From positions 270,981 through 334,980 of the forward strand of contig NZ_VKAB01000015.1 in assembly GCF_009769385.1 (NCBI RefSeq): a stretch of DNA of 64,000 nt, written 5' to 3'. Below the pieces are notes generated by a model that ran no database searches, had not been told where the DNA came from, and worked only from the letters and a program-made list of their open reading frames with translations. Below, piece by piece: positions 25,749 to 34,106 of this stretch; position 1 is the first letter of the stretch, and the number at the start of each line of letters is the position of its first letter. A program made the position numbers and the translations under genes. The DNA comes from Saccharothrix deserti. Its GTDB lineage: Bacteria; Actinomycetota; Actinomycetes; Mycobacteriales; Pseudonocardiaceae.

Positions 25749-26945
25749 TCAGAAGCGGTCCGTGCGCCAGAAGTCGTCGGTCGGTGGCGGGATTTCGGTG
25801 ACGACCGGGACGGGCGCCCGGCGGATTCGGCCGCGCCGCGCCAGCAGCAGGCTCACCACCGTCACCACGACCCCGACCGCGCCCACCCCGCCGAACGCCA
25901 CCAGGACCCGCGTCCGGCTGTCCGGGTCGGCCGGTGACGCGGGCAGCCCCTCGGCGGACGGCGGCGGCACGGCGGACGACGTGGGCGGCGGCGGGGCCAG
26001 CGGGTTCGACGCCACCTCGGGGACGTCGGCGGTCAGCGCGGCGACCGGGTTGACCAGGCCGAACCCGGTCGCGTTGTCCCGGCCGGGCGCCAGCAGGTCG
26101 GTCGCGGTGGTGACGAGGCGGTTCACCACGTTGCCCGCGTCCATGTCCGGGTAGCGGGCGCGGACCAGCGCCGCCGCGCCCGAGACCAGCGCCGTTGCCG
26201 CGCTCGTGCCGTCGACCTCGGCGTAACCGGTGTCCACGACCTTCAGCGGCACGGCCGTGACGATCCGCTGCGCGGGCGCGGCGAGCACGGTTTCCGGTCC
26301 GGTGTTCGACTCCGGCCACGGACCGTTGCCCTCGATGGTGCCGGAGACCGCGATGACGCCCTTGATGTTGGCCGGCGCGCCCACGTGCTCGTCGCCGTCG
26401 TTGCCGGTGCCGGCGACCACCACGGCGTCGTGGTCGAACGCGTAGTTGACCGCCCGCAGCAGGTCCGGGGTGAGCGTCGCCAGCGACGTCAGCGACAGGT
26501 TGATCACCTTCGCGCCGTGGTCGACGGCCCAGGTCACCCCCTCGGCGACGGACGCGGTGGTGAACTTGTCGCCGTCCGCGCCGACCGAGATCGGCAGGAT
26601 CATCGCGCCGGGAGCGACGCCGAGCGCGCCGCCGTCCACGGCCCGGCCGGCGATCAACGTGGCCATCGCGGTGCCGTGGCCGTCGTTGTCCTCGGTGCCG
26701 TCCGTGCCGCTCGCCGAGCCGAACCCGGCGCCGGGCAGCAGCGCGCCGGTGAGGTCCGGACGGGTGTCGTCAACGCCCGAATCCACCACCGCGACGACCA
26801 CGCCCTCCCCGCGCGTCGTGGCGTGTGCGGTCGGGACCCCCATGGCGGCCAGGTGCCACTGTTGTTCCTCGATCGTCTGCGCGCCGGCGACCCCCGGCGC
26901 GATCATCGCGATCAAGATCGCGGCGACAACCGCTCTCCCCCTCAC
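25749..26945 (-). CDS. Mycosin-like S8 serine protease
   Basis: A 398-aa membrane-anchored subtilase resembling type VII secretion-associated mycosins. After a signal peptide (1-22), the catalytic triad is Asp55 ('VAVVDSGVDD'), His90 ('DNDGHGTAMA') and Ser248 ('DGTSAATALVSGAAAL'). A Pro-rich stretch (about 315-345) precedes a transmembrane helix (about 350-375) and a basic cytoplasmic tail. The GTG at 26945 is chosen for the GGGGGG site 6 nt upstream. No EccC, EsxA/B or other ESX genes are nearby, so any link to type VII secretion is only by family. Confidence 0.88.
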   Translation of the reverse strand: MRGRAVVAAILIAMIAPGVAGAQTIEEQQWHLAAMGVPTAHATTRGEGVVVAVVDSGVDDTRPDLTGALLPGAGFGSASGTDGTEDNDGHGTAMATLIAGRAVDGGALGVAPGAMILPISVGADGDKFTTASVAEGVTWAVDHGAKVINLSLTSLATLTPDLLRAVNYAFDHDAVVVAGTGNDGDEHVGAPANIKGVIAVSGTIEGNGPWPESNTGPETVLAAPAQRIVTAVPLKVVDTGYAEVDGTSAATALVSGAAALVRARYPDMDAGNVVNRLVTTATDLLAPGRDNATGFGLVNPVAALTADVPEVASNPLAPPPPTSSAVPPPSAEGLPASPADPDSRTRVLVAFGGVGAVGVVVTVVSLLLARRGRIRRAPVPVVTEIPPPTDDFWRTDRF

Positions 26946-27176
26946 GCAATTCCCCCCTGTGTTCGGGATCACAAATATTCCATGTCAGTCATGTTTCACA
27001 CTTCTGGATTCGGGCAAGCGGAGTACGCCGTTCGTTAAGAAGCCGTGAACTCCGGCACAGCCCCATGACAAGTTCCACTGAACCGGGTCAGATGGAAAGT
27101 GCGAATCGTGAGGTGGGCGCCTGCCCGCACGCGAATTCGGATACCCCCCGTCAAGGAACCCCCCGGAGGTGAACCC

Positions 27177-27758
27177 GTGACGGTGCTTGATCCGGACCTG
27201 AACGCCGACCACTCGGCGACCGGGTCGAAGAAGCTGCCACGGCAACGCGACCACGCCCTTCGCGTCGAACCGATGCTGGCGCTGGAATGGTCGCACGCTA
27301 TCGAGGCCGCGGGAGGCGTCGGTGTCGCCGACTCGCCCGCGCAGTCCCGTCGGGCCTGGATCCACAAGGCCGACGAACAGCAAGTGCTCGCGCTGTTCCG
27401 CGCGGTGGGCAAGGACGCTCCAGCACCCTGGTGGCTCCGTGCCCTGGACCGGGGCAAGATCGCCTCGCGCGCGGCGGCGTTCGCCCTCGAGGACGAGATA
27501 ACCCGGTTGCTGGGCAGCCGGCCGGGTTGGGTGTTCGTCCCGTGGGCGACCGAGGGCGAGGTCGGTTACTGGGAGTTCGTGCCGTCCGAGAGCGGCGTGT
27601 ACGGCCCCGCCGAGCCGACCACCGTGCAGTTCACCGACCGGCACCCCGGTTTCGTGGACCTCATCCCGGCGCACCGGGGCCCCGGTCAGCGCCAAGCCAT
27701 CGAGTTCACCCCCGCCGAGCTGCGTGAGCAGATCGAGGACCTGGAGAACATCGCTTAG
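27177..27758 (+). CDS. Hypothetical protein
   Basis: A 193-aa soluble protein without a family I recognise. It is rich in Trp and charged residues ('WSHAIEAAGG', 'RRAWIHKADEQQVLALFRAVGKDAPAPWWLRAL') and has a possible beta-rich middle ('WVFVPWATEGEVGYWEFVP'). The C-terminal 'TPAELREQIEDLENI' is helical. The GTG at 27177 has a strong GGAGGTGA site; a longer ATG start at 27099 lacks one. It ends 23 bp before trmB and may be cotranscribed with it. Confidence 0.65.
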   Translation: MTVLDPDLNADHSATGSKKLPRQRDHALRVEPMLALEWSHAIEAAGGVGVADSPAQSRRAWIHKADEQQVLALFRAVGKDAPAPWWLRALDRGKIASRAAAFALEDEITRLLGSRPGWVFVPWATEGEVGYWEFVPSESGVYGPAEPTTVQFTDRHPGFVDLIPAHRGPGQRQAIEFTPAELREQIEDLENIA

Positions 27759-27781
27759 CGCACCACCTAGGCTGTACGCCC

Positions 27782-28492
27782 GTGACGTCCAGCCACCAGC
27801 GACCGCCGCACCACCGTTCCGTCGTCAGCTACGTGCAACGCGGCGAACGGATGACCGTGGGGCAGCAGCGCGCATGGGACCGCCACTGGGAGCGCTTGGG
27901 CCAGGAGGTCAAGGCGCTCCCGGCCGGTCCCGTGCGGTTTGCCGAGTGGTTCGGCCGCGAGGCGCCGGTGGTGCTGGAGATCGGTTCCGGGATGGGCGAG
28001 ACCACCTCCCAGCTGGTGGCCGCCGCACCCGACGTCAACTACGTCGCCGTCGAGGTCTACAAGCCCGGCCTGGCGCAGCTCCTGCTGCGCGCCGAGGCGC
28101 TCGAGGTGACCAACCTGCGGGTCCTGCGCGGTGACGCGGTCGACCTGCTCACCGACCACATCGAGCCCGGCTCGCTGGCCGGGGTGCGGATCTTCTTCCC
28201 CGACCCGTGGCCGAAGAAGAAGCACCACAAGCGCCGGCTCGTCCAGCCCGAGTTCGTGCACCTGGTCGCGACGCGCCTCCAGCCGGGCGGCACGCTGCAC
28301 CTGGCGACCGACTGGGAGCAGTACGCCGAGCAGATGCTGGAGGTGTGCTCGGCCGAGCCGCTGCTGCGCAACCGGTACGACGACTGGGCGCCGCGACCGG
28401 ACTGGCGGCCGGTCACGAAGTTCGAGCAGCGGGCCGTCGAGGAAGACCGGATCAGCCACGATCTGATCTTCGAGCGCACCGAACTCACCTGA
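27782..28492 (+). CDS. trmB: tRNA (guanosine(46)-N7)-methyltransferase
   Basis: A 236-aa SAM-dependent enzyme that methylates G46 of tRNAs. It has the SAM motif 'VVLEIGSGMGETT' (about 61-73), 'NYVAVEVYKPGLAQLL', and the diagnostic 'IFFPDPWPKKKHHKRRLVQPEF', followed by a C-terminal 'TKFEQRAVEEDRISHDLIFER'. The first 30 residues are a basic extension. The GTG at 27782 gives a length normal for actinobacteria. Confidence 0.95.
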   Translation: MTSSHQRPPHHRSVVSYVQRGERMTVGQQRAWDRHWERLGQEVKALPAGPVRFAEWFGREAPVVLEIGSGMGETTSQLVAAAPDVNYVAVEVYKPGLAQLLLRAEALEVTNLRVLRGDAVDLLTDHIEPGSLAGVRIFFPDPWPKKKHHKRRLVQPEFVHLVATRLQPGGTLHLATDWEQYAEQMLEVCSAEPLLRNRYDDWAPRPDWRPVTKFEQRAVEEDRISHDLIFERTELT

Positions 28493-28648
28493 CCGTGTCA
28501 TAAAGTCACGGCACGGCACGGACGATGCGCGGACGACGCGGCGACTCCCAGTCGTTTCGTCACCGGATCGGGCGGTCTTTGTTGATCACCCGATGTGCCC
28601 CGTCTGGCAGTGACGTGTGACACCGTTCCGCAACTACGGTTGCCGCCC

Positions 28649-29770
28649 GTGACCGTAGTTGACAACGAACCGATAACGTTCGACGTGGACGCGGCGGAGG
28701 GGTTCCTCCGCATGTTCCACATCGCCCACCCCGAAGCCGGACCCGTCGGACCGCGCCTGAGCCAGGTCCGCGACGAGATCGCCGAGACCGGCACCTACCG
28801 CCACACGACCAACGAGCTGGCCTACGGCGCGCGGATCGCGCTGCGCGACTCCGGCTGGTGCACCAGCGGCGTGCCGTGGCGCCGGCTCAAGGTCCGCGAC
28901 CTGCGCGGGTTCCGCAACGCCGCCGCCGTGGCCGGCGAGTGCGTCGAGCACCTGCGCCTGGCCACCAACGGCGGCGAGATCCGCCCGCTGGTCACGGTGT
29001 TCGCGCCGGACGCCCCGACCGCGCCCGGACCTGTCATCTGGAACGAGCAGCTGATCAGGTACGCGGGCCACGGCGACGGCACCGGAGACCGCCGCTACCG
29101 GGCGTTCACCGACGCCGTGCGGGGCATGGGCTGGCGACCACCGGCCCCGCCCGGCCGCTTCGACCTGCTGCCGCTCGTGGTGGAGACCGCGCACGAGGGC
29201 GCGAAGCTGTTCGCCATCCCGCCGGACGTGGTGCACGAGGTGCTGATCGAACACCCCGAACTGCCCTGGTTCGGCCGGCTCGGCCTGCGCTGGCACGCCG
29301 TGCCGGTGATCAGCAACATGCGGCTGACCATCGGCGGCATCACCTACCCCGCCGCGCCGTTCAACTCGTGGTTCGTCGGCTCCGAGATCGGCACCAGGAG
29401 CCTGGGCGACGAGAACGCCTACGGCGCGGCCCGGCCCGTCGCCGAGGCGCTGGGCCTCGACACGTCCACCGAGCGCTCCCTGTGGCGCGACCGCGCCGTC
29501 GTGGAGCTGAACCGGGCCGTGCTGCACTCGTTCGACCTCGCCGAGGTCACCATCACCGACCACCACGCCGAATCGCTGCACCGGCTGTCGTGGCTGCGCT
29601 CACGACAACGCCACTCCGGCAACCGCCCCGCGTTCCGACTCGACCCCTCGGCCGCCCGCCGTGCCCGCGCCGGCGGCCCCGCCCGCTTTTCCCCCGCCCC
29701 CGTGGAAACGACTCAACCCCATTCCCCCGGACGGCTCGCCGAACTGCTCCGGCGGCGCGTCGAAGGGTGA
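28649..29770 (+). CDS. Divergent nitric-oxide-synthase oxygenase-like protein
   Basis: A 373-aa protein aligning with bacterial NOS oxygenase. Matching blocks are 'RDEIAETGTYRHTTNELAYGARIA', a heme-Cys position (Cys71), 'VISNMRLTIGGITYPAAPFNSWFVGSEIGTRSLGDENAYG' in pattern, with the arginine-binding Glu at 246, and 'DHHAESLHRL'. Differences are marked: the Trp normally six residues before the heme Cys is Leu65, the RCIG motif reads 'WCTSG', and the usual Trp-rich C-terminal pterin/dimer segment is absent, replaced by an Arg/Pro-rich tail (from about 320). NOS makes NO from arginine; whether this variant does is open. It lies downstream of trmB. Confidence 0.75.
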   Translation: MTVVDNEPITFDVDAAEGFLRMFHIAHPEAGPVGPRLSQVRDEIAETGTYRHTTNELAYGARIALRDSGWCTSGVPWRRLKVRDLRGFRNAAAVAGECVEHLRLATNGGEIRPLVTVFAPDAPTAPGPVIWNEQLIRYAGHGDGTGDRRYRAFTDAVRGMGWRPPAPPGRFDLLPLVVETAHEGAKLFAIPPDVVHEVLIEHPELPWFGRLGLRWHAVPVISNMRLTIGGITYPAAPFNSWFVGSEIGTRSLGDENAYGAARPVAEALGLDTSTERSLWRDRAVVELNRAVLHSFDLAEVTITDHHAESLHRLSWLRSRQRHSGNRPAFRLDPSAARRARAGGPARFSPAPVETTQPHSPGRLAELLRRRVEG

Positions 29771-29786
29771 GCCCCGAAGACCCGCG

Positions 29787-29885
29787 TTACTGCTGGGAAT
29801 CGATCAACACGCCCGCCAACGCCATCAGGACCAGCACCAGCAGGCCCAGCACCGCGCCCGCCCAAGTAGCGACCACTCCGAACAT
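29787..29885 (-). CDS. Small single-helix membrane protein
   Basis: A 32-aa peptide, MFGVVATWAGAVLGLLVLVL then a short tail ending DSQQ, forming one transmembrane helix. The ATG has a well-placed GGAGG, and the frame ends in TAA, rare in GC-rich DNA. It lies between the convergent NOS-like gene and the divergent sensor kinase. No homologue is known to me; translation is inferred from the ribosome-binding site and composition. Confidence 0.5.
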   Translation of the reverse strand: MFGVVATWAGAVLGLLVLVLMALAGVLIDSQQ

Positions 29886-30052
29886 GGTGTCCTCCGTTCC
29901 CCGACCCGCAACACCAGAGTCACCCTCGGATTCGTCATCCGGCATCGGCCACTGGTGTGTTTCGAGTGGCGTTCGGGTCAGCCTTGTGGTGGACGGCCCA
30001 CCCGACCGGGGTCGGACGCGCAATCCTCCTGGGGGACCTACGGTGACGTTCC

Positions 30053-31213
30053 GTGGAGAGCACACACCTCGGGTGGCGAACCCTGTTCCGCCGCCAGTGG
30101 CCGCTGGCCTGCGCCCTGCTCTTTTTCCTGGGCACCGAACGGCTCGGTGACGCGAGTTGGTGGCAGTTCCCCGGGACGGCCGTGGTGTGCGCGCTGGCCG
30201 TGCTCGCGCCCCGGCGGCCGTTCGACGCCGCGCTGGCCGCCGCGACGGCCGTGGCGGCGAGTTCCGTCGTGCTCCGGGTGCTCGACATCGCGCCCGATGT
30301 GCCGGTGATCAGCGGTCTGGTGATCTCCGAGGTCGCGGCGCTGATGGCGATCACCGCGATCGTGGTGCGTTACGCGCCGTTGGCGCGGGCCGTGCAGGGG
30401 GTGGTCCTGCTCGTCGTGGTGTCGGCGGGAACGCGGATCGTGCGACCGACCTACCGGTCGGAGTGGTGGCCGGACGGCTACAGCGGGCCCCCGTTCTGGG
30501 AGCAGGCGATCGGCGGCACGGTGCTGCTGACGTTGTCGATCGGCACCGGGTTGTACTTCCGGGCCCGTGACCGGGAGCGGGCGACCGCCGTGCGGGCCGA
30601 GGTCGCGGCGGCGCAGCACGCCGAGCGGATGGCGTTGGCGCGCGAGCTGCACGACGTGATCGCGCACTACGTGACCGGGATGGTGGTGCACGCGCAGGCG
30701 GCGCAGGCCGTGCCGTCCGCCGCGCAGGACGCGTTGCCGATCATCGTGCGCAGCGGCAACGAGGCGTTGACCGAGATGCGCCGGCTGGTGGGGACGCTGC
30801 GCGGCACCGACGCCGACGCGCCGACCGCGACCAGCGACCTGGCCGACGACGTGCGCGGGGTGGTGGAGCAGTCCGGTCAGCCGGTGCGGCTGCACGTCGA
30901 CCTGCCGGTGTCCGTGCCGCCGTCGTTGGGTCGTTCGGTGCTGCGGTTGGTGCAGGAGTCGTTGACGAACACCCGCAAGCACGCCGAGGGCTTGTCCTCT
31001 GTGGACGTCTCGGTGTCGGTGTCCGACGGTGTGGTGCACGTGGTTGTGGCCGACGACGGGCGGGCGCAGAAGGTGGCCCCGGTCGGCGGGTCCGGCGGCT
31101 ACGGGTTGGTGGGGATGCGGGAACGGGTCGAGCTGCTGGGCGGGAAGTTCAGCGCCGGCGCGCGTTCCGGCGGCGGGTGGGAAGTCCGGGCCGCGCTGCC
31201 CGTGGCGGAGTGA
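30053..31213 (+). CDS. Orphan NarL-type sensor histidine kinase
   Basis: A 386-aa kinase. About five hydrophobic helices (15-165) precede HisKA_3 with 'ALARELHDVIAHYVTGMVVHAQAAQ' and a HATPase domain with 'LRLVQESLTNTRKHAEG', 'VVADDGRAQ' and 'GYGLVGMRERVELLGG'. The GTG at 30053 has no strong site. Unlike the two other kinases in this window, it has no adjacent response regulator: the next gene is convergent, 1 nt away. It must signal to a regulator elsewhere. Confidence 0.9.
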   Translation: MESTHLGWRTLFRRQWPLACALLFFLGTERLGDASWWQFPGTAVVCALAVLAPRRPFDAALAAATAVAASSVVLRVLDIAPDVPVISGLVISEVAALMAITAIVVRYAPLARAVQGVVLLVVVSAGTRIVRPTYRSEWWPDGYSGPPFWEQAIGGTVLLTLSIGTGLYFRARDRERATAVRAEVAAAQHAERMALARELHDVIAHYVTGMVVHAQAAQAVPSAAQDALPIIVRSGNEALTEMRRLVGTLRGTDADAPTATSDLADDVRGVVEQSGQPVRLHVDLPVSVPPSLGRSVLRLVQESLTNTRKHAEGLSSVDVSVSVSDGVVHVVVADDGRAQKVAPVGGSGGYGLVGMRERVELLGGKFSAGARSGGGWEVRAALPVAE

Positions 31214-31214
31214 C

Positions 31215-31472
31215 CTACAGGCGGCTGGGACCGCGCGGTGGCCACTTCTTCAACCGCACGACCAGGTCGCCGTAGTACTCCTGGGCTGCCCTCTCGTCCG
31301 GCAGGTCCAACACCTCGGCCACCGCCTGCCACGAGCCCTGTTGCCGCAGCACCACGCCGATCAGGCTCTGCTCGGACTGATCGGCGTGGCGCCGGTAGCC
31401 GTCGCACGAGTGCAGCCACTGCCGGATCACGCGGTCCGGCACGGTCGCCCCGGACTCGCGGGGTTCGCCCAT
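31215..31472 (-). CDS. Small hypothetical protein
   Basis: An 85-aa soluble, probably helical protein ('VIRQWLHSCDGYRRHADQSEQSLIGVVLRQQGSWQAVAEVL') of no recognised family. The ATG at 31472 starts a codon-typical frame 23 bp after the larger gene upstream on the same strand, so the two may be cotranscribed. Its stop lies 1 nt from that of the convergent kinase gene. Confidence 0.55.
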   Translation of the reverse strand: MGEPRESGATVPDRVIRQWLHSCDGYRRHADQSEQSLIGVVLRQQGSWQAVAEVLDLPDERAAQEYYGDLVVRLKKWPPRGPSRL

Positions 31473-31495
31473 GAACCGAGTATGCCCACGATCGA

Positions 31496-32593
31496 TCAGC
31501 TCGCGGTGTGGCGCGTCGCGGGGAGTTCCGCCGGGAGCGGGTAGGTGAAGGCCTTCGCCGGGTCCTCCAGGGCCAGGTGGCGATCCGTGACCGGCTTGCG
31601 GGAGCGCGTCCGGCGTTCCTGGTCCGGGATGGTCGGCTGGTAGTCGCCCAGCCAGGTGGTGACGTCGCCGGACACCCTGGCGTTCTCCGCGTGCAGCTCG
31701 CGCACCCGGTGCTCCAACTCGGCGATCCGCGCTTCCGCCTCGCGGTGGACCCGGACGACCGACCACAGGAGCTGGTAGGCGCTGCGCTCCACCTCCGCCG
31801 ATCCGCTCTCGTCGGGCGGGGGTTCGGGCGGCTGGAACACGTGCGGCTGTGTTCGGGGCGGCTCGACCTCTTCCGGCCCGACTTCCTGCGGCTGCACGTC
31901 GTCCGGCTGCGCGTCGTCCGGCTGCACGTCGTCCGGCTGCACGTCGCTCGGCTGCACGTCGCTCGGCTGCGTTTCGGACGCCTGTGTTTCGTCCGGTTGC
32001 GTTTCGTCCGGCTGGGTTTCGGGCGACCGGGCTTCAGGCAGCCGGGCTTCGAGCGGCTCGGCTTCGGACGTGGACAGGCCGTGCTTCCGCGCCCAGTCCG
32101 GGCCGCCGATCATCACCGTGGTGATGTTCTCGATGCCCGGGTCCAACCAGTGCGGGCGGTGCGACTCGGCGTCGTTCTCCCCACCTGCGGCCAGGCAGTG
32201 CAGGTAACGGGCGGTCGCCAGCACGTCCAGCGCGAGCCTCGGGTGCACGGCGTCGTGGATCAGATCGGCGATCCGGTCCCACGGCGGCATGCAGTCGGGC
32301 CGTGCGTGGACGCCTATCCACCGCGACATCTCGGCCCGCACCGCGCCGAGCGACCGGCCGTGGGCCCAGTGCCCCGGCACGCCCGCCGCACGCCGGAGGA
32401 TCCGCCGGTACGCGGCGCCCATCCGACCGTGCTCGTCCACCAGGTGGACCAGCAGGAACAACGCCAGCCAACGACGTTCTCGGGACAGGGCCCGATCTGA
32501 GAAATCGGCCTCCGACCGGAGGACCATCACCGCGGGCTGCCCACGACCACGCCGCCCGACGGATTCACCACCACCACTACGAGTCACTGCCAC
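31496..32593 (-). CDS. Hypothetical protein with a pentapeptide tandem repeat
   Basis: A 365-aa protein. The N-terminal half (about 25-175) is helical and Trp/His-rich ('RWLALFLLVHLVDEHGRMGAAYRRILRRAAG', 'IADLIHDAVHPRLALDVLATARYLHCLA'). Residues about 180-245 are an acidic low-complexity tract of about twelve Q-P-x-(D/E)-x units. A coiled-coil segment ('EAEARIAELEHRVRELHAENARV') and a basic C-terminus follow. I recognise no domain. The repeat is probably a flexible linker that varies in length between strains. Start chosen as the ATG at 32593; shorter starts are possible. Confidence 0.6.
   Translation of the reverse strand: MAVTRSGGGESVGRRGRGQPAVMVLRSEADFSDRALSRERRWLALFLLVHLVDEHGRMGAAYRRILRRAAGVPGHWAHGRSLGAVRAEMSRWIGVHARPDCMPPWDRIADLIHDAVHPRLALDVLATARYLHCLAAGGENDAESHRPHWLDPGIENITTVMIGGPDWARKHGLSTSEAEPLEARLPEARSPETQPDETQPDETQASETQPSDVQPSDVQPDDVQPDDAQPDDVQPQEVGPEEVEPPRTQPHVFQPPEPPPDESGSAEVERSAYQLLWSVVRVHREAEARIAELEHRVRELHAENARVSGDVTTWLGDYQPTIPDQERRTRSRKPVTDRHLALEDPAKAFTYPLPAELPATRHTAS
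31886..32035. repeat. 15-bp tandem repeat within a coding region
   Basis: Around ten in-frame 15-bp units resembling GGCTGCACGTCGTCC encode the Q-P-D-D-V type pentapeptides of the overlapping gene. Neighbouring units are nearly identical in DNA, the sign of recent slippage-type expansion. Confidence 0.8.
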
Positions 32594-32761
32594 TCCTTCG
32601 CCGGATCAGCGGGACGACCACCTCTCCCAACGTTTCGGAGGCTACGTCCGTCCGGCGGCTGACCACCGCCCGAAAAGGTCAAACCCACTTTTCGGGTTAC
32701 CGCCAGAGGCCTAGGCGGCCACGTTGTGTGTCGCCCGATCGGGTCAGGCAGGATCGTGGCC

Positions 32762-34063
32762 ATGTCGCTTCGCCTGCACGCCCCCGTTGTCCTGCCCTGC
32801 GATCCCGCCTGCACCGTCCTGCGCGACGCCGTGGTCGACGTCGTCGACGGTCGGGTGGCGTACGTCGGCTCGGAGGCCGACGCGCCGGAGTTCGCGGGCG
32901 AGGTCCGCCGGTTGAGCGGAATCCTGCTGCCCGGTCTGGTGAACACCCACGCGCACAGCCCGATGGTGCTGCTGCGCGGGTTGGGCGGCGACCTGCCGCT
33001 GCTGCGCTGGCTGCGTGAGGCGATGTGGCCGGCCGAGGCGAAGATGAAGCCCGAGGACATCCGGGTCGGCATGCTGCTCGGCGCGGTGGAGATGCTGCGC
33101 AACGGCGTGACCACCAGCGCCGAGATGTACTTCCACGGCGAGCAGCTGGCCGACGCGGTGCTGGCGGCCGGGTCGCGGGTGCTGTTCGGCGCGGCGATCA
33201 TGGACCTGCCGGGGATGCCGTGGCGGCCGATGACCGACGACATCACCCGGTGGATCGACGCGGACGGGCTGCGGTTCGGGCCGGACGAGCGGATCGAGCT
33301 GAGCTACGGGCCGCACTCGGCGTACATCCTGTCGCCGGAGGCGCTGGGCGAGATCGCCGGTGAGGCGCGCGAGCGCGGGGCGTTGGTGCAGATCCACGTC
33401 GCCGAGTCGGCCGAGGAGGACCTGGAGCAGCGCGCGTCGCACGGGTCCGTGCCGCGGTTGCTGGAGAAGGCGGGCGTGCTCGGCGGGCGGGTGCTCTCGG
33501 CGCACTCCGTGCACCTGTCGCCGGAGGACGTGCGGATCTACGCCGAGCACCAGGTCGGGATCGCGCACTGCCCCGGCTCGAACACCAAGCTGGCGTCCGG
33601 GATCGCGCCGCTGCGGTCCTACGTCGACGCGGGCGTGCCGGTCGGGTTGGGCACGGACGGGCCGGCGTCCAACGACGACCTGGACCTGTTCGAGGAGGCC
33701 AGGCTGGCGGCACTGCTGGCGCGGGTGACGTCGGGGGACGCCACCGCGATGCGGGCGGCGGACGCGTTGCTGCTGGCCACTCGGGGTGGGGCGGCGGCGT
33801 TGGGCCGTGACGACCTGGGTGCGTTGGAGGCGGGTCGGTGGGCGGACGTCGTGCACGTGGACGTGGACGACCCGGCGTTCGCGACCGGGTTGGACGCGCC
33901 GGACGAGCAGGTGCTGGCGAACCTGGTGTGGGCGTCGGGGACGCGGCGGGTCAAGGACGTGTGGGTGGCGGGCAAGCAGGTCGTCGCCGACGGGGAGACC
34001 ACGAACGTGGACCGGCGTGAGGCGCAGGCCGGTGTGCGTGCGGCGGCGAGTCGGCTCCGGTAG
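32762..34063 (+). CDS. Amidohydrolase, MTA/SAH deaminase-like
   Basis: A 433-aa metal-dependent hydrolase of the AtzA/TrzN/MtaD group, most like 5-methylthioadenosine/S-adenosylhomocysteine deaminases. Metal and substrate motifs: 'GLVNTHAHSPMVLLRG' (HxH), 'QIHVAESAEE', 'LSAHSVHLSPED', 'IAHCPGSNTKLASG' and 'GTDGPASNDDLDLFEE'. N-terminal and C-terminal strands form the composite beta domain, with 'GRWADVVHVDVD' near the end. The ATG at 32762 follows a weak site; an upstream frame start at 32726 adds 12 atypical residues. Substrate assignment is by family resemblance only. Confidence 0.85.
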   Translation: MSLRLHAPVVLPCDPACTVLRDAVVDVVDGRVAYVGSEADAPEFAGEVRRLSGILLPGLVNTHAHSPMVLLRGLGGDLPLLRWLREAMWPAEAKMKPEDIRVGMLLGAVEMLRNGVTTSAEMYFHGEQLADAVLAAGSRVLFGAAIMDLPGMPWRPMTDDITRWIDADGLRFGPDERIELSYGPHSAYILSPEALGEIAGEARERGALVQIHVAESAEEDLEQRASHGSVPRLLEKAGVLGGRVLSAHSVHLSPEDVRIYAEHQVGIAHCPGSNTKLASGIAPLRSYVDAGVPVGLGTDGPASNDDLDLFEEARLAALLARVTSGDATAMRAADALLLATRGGAAALGRDDLGALEAGRWADVVHVDVDDPAFATGLDAPDEQVLANLVWASGTRRVKDVWVAGKQVVADGETTNVDRREAQAGVRAAASRLR

Positions 34064-34106
34064 GCAGCGGATTTCGGTCTTGTGACGTCACCGCGGTGGA
34101 GGGCGG

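Noticed and set aside
25749..26945. Part of a type VII secretion (ESX) locus
   Set aside because: Only the mycosin-like protease is present; no EccB-E, EsxA/B or PPE-type genes lie within the window.
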